This document shows positions 33,848 through 42,733 of a DNA stretch of 64,000 nucleotides, one piece after another. The notes below the pieces were generated by a model, which saw nothing but the letters and a program-made list of their open reading frames with translations, did not search any database and was not told where the DNA came from. Positions within the stretch are counted from its first letter, which is position 1, and every line of letters begins with the position of its first letter. This stretch comes from JANMEB01 sp041745295 (GTDB lineage Bacteria; Planctomycetota; Planctomycetia; Pirellulales; Pirellulaceae): the NCBI GenBank assembly GCA_041745295.1, contig JBGTJE010000004.1, positions 62,001-126,000 on the forward strand, in the 5' to 3' direction. Made by a program: the position numbers and the translations under genes.

Positions 33848-34237
33848 GTGGCGCAACCGTATCACATTCTGAATTGGTACATGGGCTGGAGTCTCGTGTT
33901 GACGGCCTTTGTCACGGGCGCCGCGTTAGGCCTATTCTTTCATCGCGAAGATTTTTGGGGAGGTTATGCCTCGTTTCGCCGACGTATCGTCCGCCTCGGG
34001 CATATCGCACTTGCCGCACTCGGCATGATGAACGTCGTCTTTAGCTATTCGCCCTGGCCGGCCGCCGGAACTTTCGAAGAGCGGGCTGCGTCGCTTGGAT
34101 TTGTGATTGGTGGAATCTCGATGCCGGCAGTCTGTTTTCTCTCCGGTTGGAATCAGCAGTTTCGACATCTGTTTTTCATTCCCGTCGTCGCATTGATTGG
34201 TGCGGCTTGGTGGACTTTGAGCGGAGCAACGCATTGA
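33848..34237 (+). CDS. small hypothetical membrane protein, coupled to radical SAM gene
   Basis: A 129-residue protein with four hydrophobic segments (about residues 13-30, 48-66, 82-100, 107-125). The GTG at 33848 is the likely start. It ends in a TGA that overlaps the TTG start of the radical SAM gene, so the two are probably translated together. The family is not recognised; H-x6-H patterns in the helices (RLGHIALAALG) might bind a cofactor, but this is speculative. Confidence 0.72.
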   Translation: MAQPYHILNWYMGWSLVLTAFVTGAALGLFFHREDFWGGYASFRRRIVRLGHIALAALGMMNVVFSYSPWPAAGTFEERAASLGFVIGGISMPAVCFLSGWNQQFRHLFFIPVVALIGAAWWTLSGATH

Positions 34238-35628
34238 AAATCGGATTCTTGGCCACTGGTGGCCTGCGCGTTTGCGATCGGCGCCTCGTTTCTCTGGGAA
34301 TGACGATGCCCAGCATCATGCAGCGCGCACAAACGATCGCGTCGCTCCCCAGCCTGGGACTCTTGTACCTCGCCGCCGTAACGCCTCCAGGACACGAATT
34401 GCAATATTGGGAATCCAAGCCCGAGCCGTCGAATGCCAACCAAAATGACGAAGCACGACGATCGGCCCCAATGCCGCGCGTGCCGCCGGAGGCGTTTGCC
34501 TGCGACTTGGTCGCGATCTCAATCCTTACGGCTCAGGCGTTCGAGGCTTATCACATGGCGGACCAGTTGCGGAACGCCGGAGTGAAAGTCGCCTTCGGTG
34601 GACTCCATGCGTCGGTTCTCGTCGACGAAGCGCTACAACACGCCGACTTTGTGATCGTTGGCGAGGGGGAAAATGTTTGGCCCGAACTTGTCCAAGCCGT
34701 CGAGCGAGGAACCGAGCAGCGTCTCTGGAAAGGAGCCGACTATGGCGTCGTCGACGTGCGTCGACTCCCCGTTCCGAGGTATGACTTGCTGGGGGATCGA
34801 CCATATAACCGATTCACCGTGCAAACGTCGCGAGGCTGTCCGTGGCGCTGCGATTTTTGTGCATCGAATGTCATGCTCGGGCTGCCGTACCGAAAGCGCG
34901 ATCCGGAGCATGTTCGACTCGACGTCGAAGCACTGATCAAACTCTATCGCCGCCCGTTCATCGAATTCGCGGACGATAACACGTTTGTCGACAAGGAATG
35001 GGGCAAACAGCTTTGCCGCGCGATCGCCCCACTTCGAGTGCAGTGGTTCACCGAAACCGACATCTCCGTCGCCGACGATCCAGGATTGTTGGTCGAAATG
35101 CGAGCGGCCGGTTGTCGCCAAGTGCTGATTGGTTTTGAAAGCCCCAACCCGCAACCGCTGCGCGGCGTCGAAATGCGTTCGGATTTCAAGGCACGACGCT
35201 TTGAGCGGAGCCGCGAAGCCATCGCCCGTGTCCAAGCCCACGGCATCGCCGTGAATGCCTGTTTTGTCCTGGGACTCGACGGCCACGGCCCCGATGTTTT
35301 TGACAACGTCTTTCAGTTTGTCAACGAGACGCAGCCGTTTGACGTCCAGATTACCGTGCTCACTCCGTTCCCCGGAACGCCGTTGTTCGACAGACTTTTG
35401 GCAGAGAAGCGAATCCTTCAACCGAATCGTTGGGATCTGTGCACGCTGTTCGACGTCAACTTTGTTCCAAAGAACATGACGCCCGAGCAACTTCGCGACG
35501 GCTTGTATTGGCTCGCGGAAAAGCTCTACAACGAGCCGACGGTCCAATCTCGTCAGCGCCGCTTTATGGAGCGGTTGTTCGAGACGAGAGCGGCGCAAAA
35601 AATTCCCCAGCTCAGCATTTGGACGTGA
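34234..35628 (+). CDS. B12-binding radical SAM protein
   Basis: With the TTG at 34234 the protein is 464 residues. Residues about 1-170 form a cobalamin-binding-type domain: LPSLGLLYLAAVTP, VAISILTAQAFEAYHMADQL, FGGLHASVLVDEAL, and FVIVGEGENVWPELV. The radical SAM core follows, with the cluster motif CPWRCDFC near residue 204, then DNTFVDKEWGKQL and RQVLIGFESPNPQPLRGV. The C-terminus has TPFPGTPLFDRLL. Members of this class methylate or rearrange unactivated carbons, for example in tetrapyrroles and hopanoids. The substrate cannot be told. TTGA overlap with the upstream membrane protein and GGAG 7 nt before the start support this start. Confidence 0.9.
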   Translation: MKIGFLATGGLRVCDRRLVSLGMTMPSIMQRAQTIASLPSLGLLYLAAVTPPGHELQYWESKPEPSNANQNDEARRSAPMPRVPPEAFACDLVAISILTAQAFEAYHMADQLRNAGVKVAFGGLHASVLVDEALQHADFVIVGEGENVWPELVQAVERGTEQRLWKGADYGVVDVRRLPVPRYDLLGDRPYNRFTVQTSRGCPWRCDFCASNVMLGLPYRKRDPEHVRLDVEALIKLYRRPFIEFADDNTFVDKEWGKQLCRAIAPLRVQWFTETDISVADDPGLLVEMRAAGCRQVLIGFESPNPQPLRGVEMRSDFKARRFERSREAIARVQAHGIAVNACFVLGLDGHGPDVFDNVFQFVNETQPFDVQITVLTPFPGTPLFDRLLAEKRILQPNRWDLCTLFDVNFVPKNMTPEQLRDGLYWLAEKLYNEPTVQSRQRRFMERLFETRAAQKIPQLSIWT

Positions 35629-35693
35629 CCCATTTGAAGCGGCCGCAGCCCACGATTCGCGAGGCTAAAACGGAATTTTCTGTTGTCACAGTC

Positions 35694-35720
35694 GCTCCCC
35701 TCGGCGGGGGAGGGAATGAG
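35694..35720 (+). repeat. dispersed palindrome, family A (short form)
   Basis: The sequence CTCCCCTCGGCGGGGGAGGG then AATGAGG is a short copy of the family A element in the convergent gap between the radical SAM gene and the giant fusion gene. Confidence 0.6.
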
Positions 35721-35789
35721 GAAGACGACGAAATGGCAAAGGAAATGGAGGTTCTTTTGGATCTGCGTTCTGCACGCACATTATCGGCC

Positions 35790-38700
35790 TTAGGGTTCTT
35801 TTGCCGTTTCGCCTTTGATCGGCACGAGTTTGAGCTCGCGCAAATCCATCAGAGCCGGCGCGGTTTGTTGACCATCAAACCGAACGCTGACAAAACTGCG
35901 GCCGGCGGGCAATGAGATGCGCCCAAGTTCCACGAATTGGTATGTCGACCAAGCCCCAGTCGACGCGACTTTGGCGCGGATCGGCGGCGTTACGCCGTCG
36001 ATCCGAAACGGATTCCCGGCAGAGTCGGGCGGGCAGGCGTAGTTCATTTGGACGAGATACGAATGCGGCTCGGACAATTCGATCGGCCAGCCAACGAAGT
36101 CGCTGCTTGTTTGCCAATAGCCGATATTTTGAAATGCTGATTCGAACACGATCGGTCCGCCGTAGATCTCGGCCGTCGTGGCCGACAGCACGAGCGATCC
36201 GTCTCCCTCGGGACGAATGACCGCTGGTTGATTTCCAGCAAACGTCTTGGGCGGAGTCCGCTGCGGCATTAAGTAGGCGATAATGTCGGCCATCGATTGT
36301 TGGTCGAGATCTTTTTCCATACCCTCCGGCATGACCGATTTCTGCGTGGCCCGCAGTTCGTCCAAGTCCTGACGGAGGAGGACATGATCTTTGCCCCCTT
36401 TCTCGCGCAATGTCACGCTGGTCGCCGATTCGCTGACCAGCAAGCCCGAAATGGTCTTTCCATCGGCCAGTAGCGCGTTGTAGCTCAAATAGCGGCCGTC
36501 GACTTCGCGATTTGGATCGAGCGTCGAGACCAAAATTGACTGCGGAGTCTTTGTAGTGAGTGCTGCCAGATCCGGCCCCACATCAAAACCAACGCCATCC
36601 AAAACATGGCACACCGAGCAGACTTTCACGTAGGCGACTCGACCACGTTCCACGTCGCCGGTCAACGCGAGCGTATTTTCCCAAGCTTTCACGAGTTCGT
36701 TCGGACTGGCGACGGCGCCGAAAAGTTTTTCTGCTCGCGTGCGAACGTCTGCGTTCTCATGTTCCAGCAATTTCTGACGCCGCGCTGCGTCAAAATCTCC
36801 GGCGTTCACGACCTGGCTTTCCAATCCGCTGAGCAATCCTTCGGTCCATTCCTGGCGGGACAAAAACAGATTGATCGCCTCTTGCCGCAGTCGGGGAGTG
36901 AGATTCGTCCACTGGTCGATGATTTTTGAGACTGCTTGACCGGGCTGACATCGAACAAAGGCATTTAAAGCAGCCGCTTGAACCGCCGGCGCGAACCGCG
37001 AGGACATTAGCATTTCGATTTTCTGCGGCAGATTTTCCATCTCTGGAACGAGGTCCCGATCGAACTTGCGGCCCAGTAGTTTTAGTGCCGCAACCCGCGT
37101 TTGTTCGATTTCATCCGACTGTTCGAGGCATTGAACCGCTGACGCGAGAAGTTCGTTGAAGTAATTGAGATCCTCAACGTCAATGCAAACGAGCAGTTTG
37201 ATTCGTCGACGTTCGATTACATCGAGGACCGTGGCAATCGCTAACCAGTCGCGATCCTTCACATGAACATCATCATTCTCTTCAACACCAAAAATGTCGC
37301 TCTCTGCATCGTCCTCTTTTGGCAATAACAGATGCACGATCTCGGCAATCGCATTCTCGGCCGCCGTTTGGGCAACGACTTGAATCAACGACCATTCAAA
37401 CTCATCCCGAGAATTCAAAGGAATGCTTTCCCTATACACTTCCAATGAATCAACCGCATTCACTTTGTTAATTGAACTTAGAATTGCATGTTGAAGATAT
37501 GGATCGCTCTGTTGGGACAATTGTGGGTCGGCAAGCAACGCGACGACGGAAAGTTTTTCAATTTTGCCCAACGAGTTAGCCACTTGTGCTAGATGCGGCA
37601 AGTCATTCGGCATTGGAGATTCGAAAAACTTGAGGGCTAGTTCGTTATTCTCCGCGATAATTGGCTCCGCAAATCGCATGGCTAACCTGCGCACGTCGGG
37701 CGATTCGTCTTTCAAAAGAATCTGGATTTGTTCGGCGGTAAGCTTTCCTAGCGCGGCCAGTGTCGAGGCGGCTTGGATTCGGGCAGCGGGAAGCTTGGCA
37801 AACTGAAGAATCTGCTCCAGCGGCAATGGCGTGACTTTGGGATTCCGCCAAATCAGCATCTGCTCCGCTAAATCGCGTTGGACACCGTTTGAGCTGGTGA
37901 TCACAACGGCCAGACCCTCATCACTCCGTTCTTCGCTCAATTCTAAGGGTCGCGTCGGAGGAGTGTCTTTGCGCACGACGCGATAGATGCGCCCCATTCC
38001 TTGGCCGGCCATCAGGTCGAGTTCCTTGATCGTTTCCGGGGGAATCCAGCGGGGATGCTCGATCACGTAGCGATACATGTCCACGATCCATAAGGCCCCA
38101 TCGGGACCGGTGCGGGCTTGCACTGGCCGAAACCAGCGATCGGTCGAGGTGAGGAATTCGGAATGAGATTCACTCGGATGCCGCGAACCGGAAAATGTGC
38201 AACCGTTGGGACGCAATACCATTCGATGGACAAGTTGATTGACGGGCTCGCAGACGAACGCGTTGCCGTAATATTCGTCGCCCAGATACGTATCGCGGTA
38301 GATTTCTGCGCCGCAGGCCGAGGTCGGCCGCCCCGGCGCGCCGGTCAATTTGAACATGACCAGATTGTTCGGCGGATAAAGTTGCTCGCCGTGAGTTGCG
38401 TCCGGCACCGAGACGATCGTTGGCGGCAACGTGACATGCGGATTGCGCCGCGCGTATTCCTCACGCAGTGGATAATGCAGCAGCAACTGGCTGTTGGTGC
38501 AGCCGAACCAGTTGTCCCAATCGTCGCGCGGGCGACCCTGTTGAGTTACGCCCATCGCGCCTTCGATAATTCCTTCGTCGGGTTTCAGTCGAAAGTCACG
38601 ATTCTGGAGATCGACCTCGACGCCGTCTCTGTTTTTGATCTTTCCGCCGAACAAGCCGCCGGAACCATAAATCCAGCCGTCCAAGCCAAATCGAAGCCCA

Positions 38701-40484
38701 TTCACGCGCCCGTGCGGGTTGTGCGTTGCAAAACCGGTGAACCAGACTTCGCGGACTTCTGCGCGACCATCTCCGTCGCGATCGGCGGCGAAGAGAATAT
38801 CAGGCGCGTCGCAGACAAGAACGCCATCGCGCCAAACTTTGACATCGGTCGGGAATCGCAACCCTTCGAGAAAAGTCGTAGCGCGGTCGTATCGTCCGTC
38901 TTGATCCGCGTCGGTCAGAAATCGAATTCGGCCGTGCGGCTCGAATTCCTCTTCGACCTGACGCGTGTAGTCTGCCATTTCGGCGACCCATAACCGCCCG
39001 TCGGGCCCGAAATCAATCGCGACCGGGTCGTCAACGAGCGGTTCTGCCGCCACCAACTCGATCCGCAGGTCGTCGTGCGTGCGCATGCAGCGCAGAGAAT
39101 CTTCGGGGGATTTCGGAGCGATCCCCCGTGTCCCCGGTTTGACTTGAAATTCGGTCGGCGTCTGCTGCAGCACGGCGTCGACAATCGTTTGCTCGACGCC
39201 TGCCTTGAGCACCGCCGGCAAGTCGAAATAACAGATTTCGCCGCCACCGCCGTAGCCACCTTCTTGCAGGAGCCGCTCGCTGGGAATGTAACTGCAAAAA
39301 TCATTGGAGTATCCATGCAGCCAAGTCCGATCGTGGTCGAGTTTTGTTTTGAGGCTCAGCGCGTAATCGACGCAGACTTCGCCCGCCAAGAACACCATGT
39401 GCAAGTCATCGCCAAACGTGATCGTGTGGATCGGGTAGTGCAGCGCGCGAAGTAACTCTTGTCCCGCATCGAGCTTGGCCAATTGCGACTGCGCATTAAA
39501 GCCGTCGGGACCACCAGCCTTGACTCGTTCCTCGAGCTGCGTTCGGGTCGGCAGATCATTTAGCGCAAGTTCAATGTGCTCAAGCTTGGCGGAAACCGGC
39601 CCCTCGATCGGCCGTAAGGGCTGCGTCAAAAGCCGGTGGACTTCGTCGGCGATTTCGCGGCCTTGATCGGAAGCCGAAACGAGATTGTCGCCGGTCACGC
39701 CGGATTCCGGATTGGAGTCCGACCCACAACCAATCGAGACCATCGCCACGCAATCCGGAAAACTTTTTTCGATATGCTCTTGGGCGTAACCCGCCCAATC
39801 GCCGCTGATTTGATTAAACGCCAGCGTCACGCAGTGGCAGGCATAGGTGACATAGATTGCGCGTGGCTTACCGTCTTCTCCCCGCACGACGAGTATCGGC
39901 AAATCGTGGTCGACCTGCCCGCCCGGCGTTCGCCGGTTGCGCGCAAACGTGACTTTGCCGATCCCGCATTCCAGGGTTGCCGGTGCGCGATTCTCGATCG
40001 CCTGTGCGGCGACATCCATTAAGTGCTGGGTCAACTCGGATGTGTACTGGTCGATGTGGGCCTGATGCTCGGGCGGGATCGGCGAGCTGAAGATCGTATC
40101 CGATGCGCCGTTCACTTTGGGCGCGCAATGTGTGTGCGTGAAGGTGAGCGTAATATTCTCGCGCGGAATCCCAAATCGCCGCTTCAGTTCGGCGGCGACT
40201 TGGTCCAGCATCGGTTCGCGGATTCCCAAATTGTCACAAGTGAAGATGACAACGGGCAGCTCGTCCCTCAGACTGATCGCCAGCGCCTTGGCCCAAATAC
40301 GCTGCGAGACTCCTGTAGATTCGTCACGTCGCGAACCAAACCCATTCAGCCGAACGGGGTAATCTGGAGTAATGTCGACTTTGCTGACGCCAACGAGGTA
40401 CGTCGAATCATCGGCAAGGGCCGTCGAGCCCATTGCTACGCACATCCAAGCCAGAACGAACCAAAGCCGAACGATGGATTTCAT
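35790..40484 (-). CDS. giant exported fusion: ceramidase-like, PVC-type dehydrogenase, HEAT, cytochrome c, C-terminal beta domain
   Basis: With an ATG at 40484 the protein is 1564 residues and starts with a signal peptide (MKSIVRLWFVLAWMCVAMG). Regions in order: about 25-445, neutral/alkaline ceramidase-like, with GVSKVDITPDYPVRLNG, TFTHTHCAPKVNG and SIGCGSDSNPESG; about 458-835, PVC-type dehydrogenase propeller, with AIDFGPDGRLWVAEMADY, RFPTDVKVWRDGVLVCD and ARTGPDGALWIVDMYRYVIEH; about 860-1250, HEAT-like helices; about 1270-1408, cytochrome c with KVCSVCHVLDG (heme site near 1288-1293) and YLSYNALLADGKTISG; about 1420-1564, a beta-rich carbohydrate-binding-like end. Separately these parts are common in Planctomycetes. 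A longer frame to 40748 runs through a dispersed repeat and is not credible. The substrate is unknown. Confidence 0.9.
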   Translation of the reverse strand: MKSIVRLWFVLAWMCVAMGSTALADDSTYLVGVSKVDITPDYPVRLNGFGSRRDESTGVSQRIWAKALAISLRDELPVVIFTCDNLGIREPMLDQVAAELKRRFGIPRENITLTFTHTHCAPKVNGASDTIFSSPIPPEHQAHIDQYTSELTQHLMDVAAQAIENRAPATLECGIGKVTFARNRRTPGGQVDHDLPILVVRGEDGKPRAIYVTYACHCVTLAFNQISGDWAGYAQEHIEKSFPDCVAMVSIGCGSDSNPESGVTGDNLVSASDQGREIADEVHRLLTQPLRPIEGPVSAKLEHIELALNDLPTRTQLEERVKAGGPDGFNAQSQLAKLDAGQELLRALHYPIHTITFGDDLHMVFLAGEVCVDYALSLKTKLDHDRTWLHGYSNDFCSYIPSERLLQEGGYGGGGEICYFDLPAVLKAGVEQTIVDAVLQQTPTEFQVKPGTRGIAPKSPEDSLRCMRTHDDLRIELVAAEPLVDDPVAIDFGPDGRLWVAEMADYTRQVEEEFEPHGRIRFLTDADQDGRYDRATTFLEGLRFPTDVKVWRDGVLVCDAPDILFAADRDGDGRAEVREVWFTGFATHNPHGRVNGLRFGLDGWIYGSGGLFGGKIKNRDGVEVDLQNRDFRLKPDEGIIEGAMGVTQQGRPRDDWDNWFGCTNSQLLLHYPLREEYARRNPHVTLPPTIVSVPDATHGEQLYPPNNLVMFKLTGAPGRPTSACGAEIYRDTYLGDEYYGNAFVCEPVNQLVHRMVLRPNGCTFSGSRHPSESHSEFLTSTDRWFRPVQARTGPDGALWIVDMYRYVIEHPRWIPPETIKELDLMAGQGMGRIYRVVRKDTPPTRPLELSEERSDEGLAVVITSSNGVQRDLAEQMLIWRNPKVTPLPLEQILQFAKLPAARIQAASTLAALGKLTAEQIQILLKDESPDVRRLAMRFAEPIIAENNELALKFFESPMPNDLPHLAQVANSLGKIEKLSVVALLADPQLSQQSDPYLQHAILSSINKVNAVDSLEVYRESIPLNSRDEFEWSLIQVVAQTAAENAIAEIVHLLLPKEDDAESDIFGVEENDDVHVKDRDWLAIATVLDVIERRRIKLLVCIDVEDLNYFNELLASAVQCLEQSDEIEQTRVAALKLLGRKFDRDLVPEMENLPQKIEMLMSSRFAPAVQAAALNAFVRCQPGQAVSKIIDQWTNLTPRLRQEAINLFLSRQEWTEGLLSGLESQVVNAGDFDAARRQKLLEHENADVRTRAEKLFGAVASPNELVKAWENTLALTGDVERGRVAYVKVCSVCHVLDGVGFDVGPDLAALTTKTPQSILVSTLDPNREVDGRYLSYNALLADGKTISGLLVSESATSVTLREKGGKDHVLLRQDLDELRATQKSVMPEGMEKDLDQQSMADIIAYLMPQRTPPKTFAGNQPAVIRPEGDGSLVLSATTAEIYGGPIVFESAFQNIGYWQTSSDFVGWPIELSEPHSYLVQMNYACPPDSAGNPFRIDGVTPPIRAKVASTGAWSTYQFVELGRISLPAGRSFVSVRFDGQQTAPALMDLRELKLVPIKGETAKEP

Positions 40485-40539
40485 GGGGCCCTCGTCGATC
40501 AGGCGGCGTGTATTCCGGAACGAACTATTATCGCGGTTG

Positions 40540-40582
40540 TTCCCTCGCCCCGCTTCGGGGAAAGGGCAGGGTGAGGGGTCTT
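40540..40582 (+). repeat. dispersed GC-rich palindrome, family A
   Basis: The copy reads CCCTCGCCCCGCTTCGGGG then AAAGGGCAGGGTGAGGGG. It lies in the divergent space between the giant fusion gene and the threonine aldolase gene, so it is probably transcribed in neither coding frame. Confidence 0.8.
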
Positions 40583-40756
40583 GGCCCACGTCCGAGAAAT
40601 TCGTCCCGTATTGTAATCCCATTTTTTCAAGCAGTGGCTTGGCCGCAAAACCTACGGCACGCGTTGCTTGAGTTCTGCAAATGGCCGCCGGAATGCCCTT
40701 GTGCGGCCAAACGCGAGTCCTTTTCAAGCCTCTCAGCTTGGAGTCCAATCGACGAA

Positions 40757-41827
40757 ATGAAAACGAAGCTCATCGATTTGCGTAGCGATACCGTCACCCA
40801 ACCATCCGCCGAAATGCGCGCGGCCATGGCCGCGGCCCCGGTGGGGGACGACGTCATCGACGTCGATCCGAGCGTCCGCGACCTTCAAGAAGCGATCGCC
40901 GAGCTCCTGGGTAAGGAGGCTGCGATGTACATGCCGTCCGGCACGATGACCAATCAAGTCGCCGTTCGGCTCCATTGTCGCCCCGGGGACGAGATGATCT
41001 GCGACGAAGGCTGCCATATCTTCAATTATGAACAAGGTGGTTTTGCACAACTCAGCCAAATCGTTGCGCGGACCGTCCCGGGGCGATTTGGCGTGATGAC
41101 AATCGAGCAAGTCGAGGGCTTGGTCCGCCCCGACAACGAACACGCGACGCGAACGCGATTGCTCACGCTGGAAAACACGCACAACCGCGGCGGCGGGACC
41201 ATACTTCCCATCGCGAATGTCGAGCAGTTGTGCCGCTGGGCCCGCCAAAAAGGATTGAAGACCCACTTGGACGGGGCACGGCTGTTCAACGCGGTCGTCG
41301 CAACGGGAATTTCCGCCAACAAGTGGGCGGAATCGTTTGACACCCTCAGCGTTTGTTTTAGCAAAGGACTCGGCGCGCCCGTCGGATCGGCGTTGGTCGG
41401 CAGCCGCGAAGATGTGGCCACGATGCGACGCCATCGAAAACTTTTTGGCGGTGCGATGCGCCAATCGGGAATTATCGCCGCCGGAGCACTTTACGCCCTG
41501 CAGAATAACGTCGATCGGCTGGCCGACGATCACCACCATGCTCAAATCTTGGCCGAATGCATCGCCCAATCGCAGCATCTCATGCTTGATCCGCCGCATG
41601 TGCACACCAACATCGTCATTTTCCAGATCGATCGCCGCGTCGGAACGGCGGAACAATTCTGCAATAAGGCGAAGCAGGCTGGCGTCTGGATGCTGCCATT
41701 CGGAGCGCAGCAAGTCCGCGCTGTGACGCACTTGCACATCGGCGAAGCCGACGCTCGATTCGCTGGAACCGCCACCTGCGAAGTCGCGGAGCAGATGGCC
41801 GTCGCAAAAAAAGTGGCCCTTTCTTGA
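40757..41827 (+). CDS. ltaE: low-specificity L-threonine aldolase
   Basis: A 356-residue PLP enzyme (fold type I). Motifs: IDLRSDTVTQPSAEMRAAM at the start, GDDVIDVDPSVRDLQEAIAELLGKEAAMYMPSGTMTNQVAV, LENTHNRGGGTILP, THLDGARLFNA, and VCFSKGLGAPVGSALVG with the PLP lysine near 203. It splits L-threonine and allo-threonine into glycine and acetaldehyde. The ATG at 40757 gives the family start; the frame runs on upstream through repeat-like DNA. It is the third threonine-to-glycine gene in the window, about 8 kb from tdh-kbl. Confidence 0.95.
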   Translation: MKTKLIDLRSDTVTQPSAEMRAAMAAAPVGDDVIDVDPSVRDLQEAIAELLGKEAAMYMPSGTMTNQVAVRLHCRPGDEMICDEGCHIFNYEQGGFAQLSQIVARTVPGRFGVMTIEQVEGLVRPDNEHATRTRLLTLENTHNRGGGTILPIANVEQLCRWARQKGLKTHLDGARLFNAVVATGISANKWAESFDTLSVCFSKGLGAPVGSALVGSREDVATMRRHRKLFGGAMRQSGIIAAGALYALQNNVDRLADDHHHAQILAECIAQSQHLMLDPPHVHTNIVIFQIDRRVGTAEQFCNKAKQAGVWMLPFGAQQVRAVTHLHIGEADARFAGTATCEVAEQMAVAKKVALS

Positions 41828-41884
41828 CCCTCGCGCGGAAACGAGTCAGCTTGGGTTCCGAACGTTCAAGCCGTTTTACGCGTC

Positions 41885-42199
41885 TCAATCGCCCATGGAA
41901 TGAAACACCAGCACATCCAAAACGCCGCTCGGGACCAAAAGCGAATCAAAATCTTTGGGGTCCAAAAAGTATTCCATTGGCACGAGAATTTTCTTGGTGA
42001 AATCCGTCGCAATTGATATACTCTCGCCGTTCAAGTTGCGCAGCGGGGGCCGCCCACCGGATTTGATCGTTGGCAACATCATGTCGATGGAGGGACGTGG
42101 ACTTTCGCCGTTTGCTTGGGGAACTTCGGCTCGCACCGCGTGATGCTTCGCGTTTGCAATTTGGCCTGTGAAGGATGACTTCTTATTGGAGAGCGACAT
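41885..42199 (-). CDS. hypothetical protein, uncertain
   Basis: A 104-residue frame that looks codon-like, with a C-terminal half ATDFTKKILVPMEYFLDPKDF and VLDVLVFHSMGD. No family is recognised. The start is doubtful: the ATG at 42199 lies within the same CATG as the start of the plus-strand gene at 42198, and a shorter start at 42082 (MMLPTIKSGG) is possible. Neither has a clear ribosome binding site. Confidence 0.42.
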   Translation of the reverse strand: MSLSNKKSSFTGQIANAKHHAVRAEVPQANGESPRPSIDMMLPTIKSGGRPPLRNLNGESISIATDFTKKILVPMEYFLDPKDFDSLLVPSGVLDVLVFHSMGD

Positions 42200-42440
42200 G
42201 CCAGGAAGCCCGTTCTTCGTTCAACGCTGCCCGACGTGTGGCCGGCAAGCAAAGATTGATGTGAATTATCTGGGGCTACTTGTCGTTTGCCAGCATTGCG
42301 ACAATTCATTCGTCGCCAAAGACTCGGCTGTGAACGGGCCAACTTCTAAGGATCCGATCAGTTATTGGATTCAAATTGCCGACCACGTTCTCGACGAACC
42401 CGCACTTGGCAATCCGTCGATGATCCTTCGCCGTCGATAA
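42198..42440 (+). CDS. small zinc-ribbon-like protein
   Basis: An 80-residue protein with a treble-clef or ribbon-type cysteine pattern: QRCPTCGRQAKIDVNYLG then VVCQHCDNSFVAKDS (two CxxC pairs 18 residues apart). The C-terminal part is polar and ends RRR. A GGAG ribosome binding site lies 7 nt before the ATG at 42198. Such proteins usually bind one zinc and may contact DNA, RNA or protein. No specific family is recognised. Confidence 0.72.
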   Translation: MPGSPFFVQRCPTCGRQAKIDVNYLGLLVVCQHCDNSFVAKDSAVNGPTSKDPISYWIQIADHVLDEPALGNPSMILRRR

Positions 42441-42511
42441 AAGTTTCCGAGCCTTGATGTAGGGTGGGACGAACATGCGCGGAATCTCTCTTAGAATCGC
42501 TAACACGATTT

Positions 42512-42668
42512 GTGTCATTCCGGGCTGAGATATCCCGGTGGAACTCGAAGACTCTTCTCCCCTATGATGGCAAATCCCCGAGTCATTCCGGGCTGAGTCC
42601 CCGAATCCATGGTCCACTTTGCGAAAAGCCTCGCAGCCGTCAATACGGGCTGAGACCCGGAATGACGA
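42512..42668. repeat. three short copies of an ATTCCGGGCTGAG motif, one inverted
   Basis: Copies are at about 42516-42530 (GTCATTCCGGGCTGAGATATCC), 42581-42606 (GTCATTCCGGGCTGAGTCC) and, in mixed or inverted form, 42641-42667 (CGGGCTGAGACCCGGAATGAC). The third copy folds against the first two. The region lies in the convergent gap between the small zinc-ribbon gene and the membrane-protein gene. Confidence 0.6.
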
Positions 42669-42733
42669 AACGCACGCGGCGGCTCGCGCTCAATTCCAGG
42701 ACACTCTCAAGTTCCGCTAATCCCCAAGCTGCA

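Noticed and set aside
40485..40748. N-terminal extension of the giant fusion protein
   Set aside because: It translates through a family A palindrome and would bury the signal peptide.
42512..42668. Possible CRISPR-like array
   Set aside because: Only three unevenly spaced copies, one inverted, so not an array of direct repeats.
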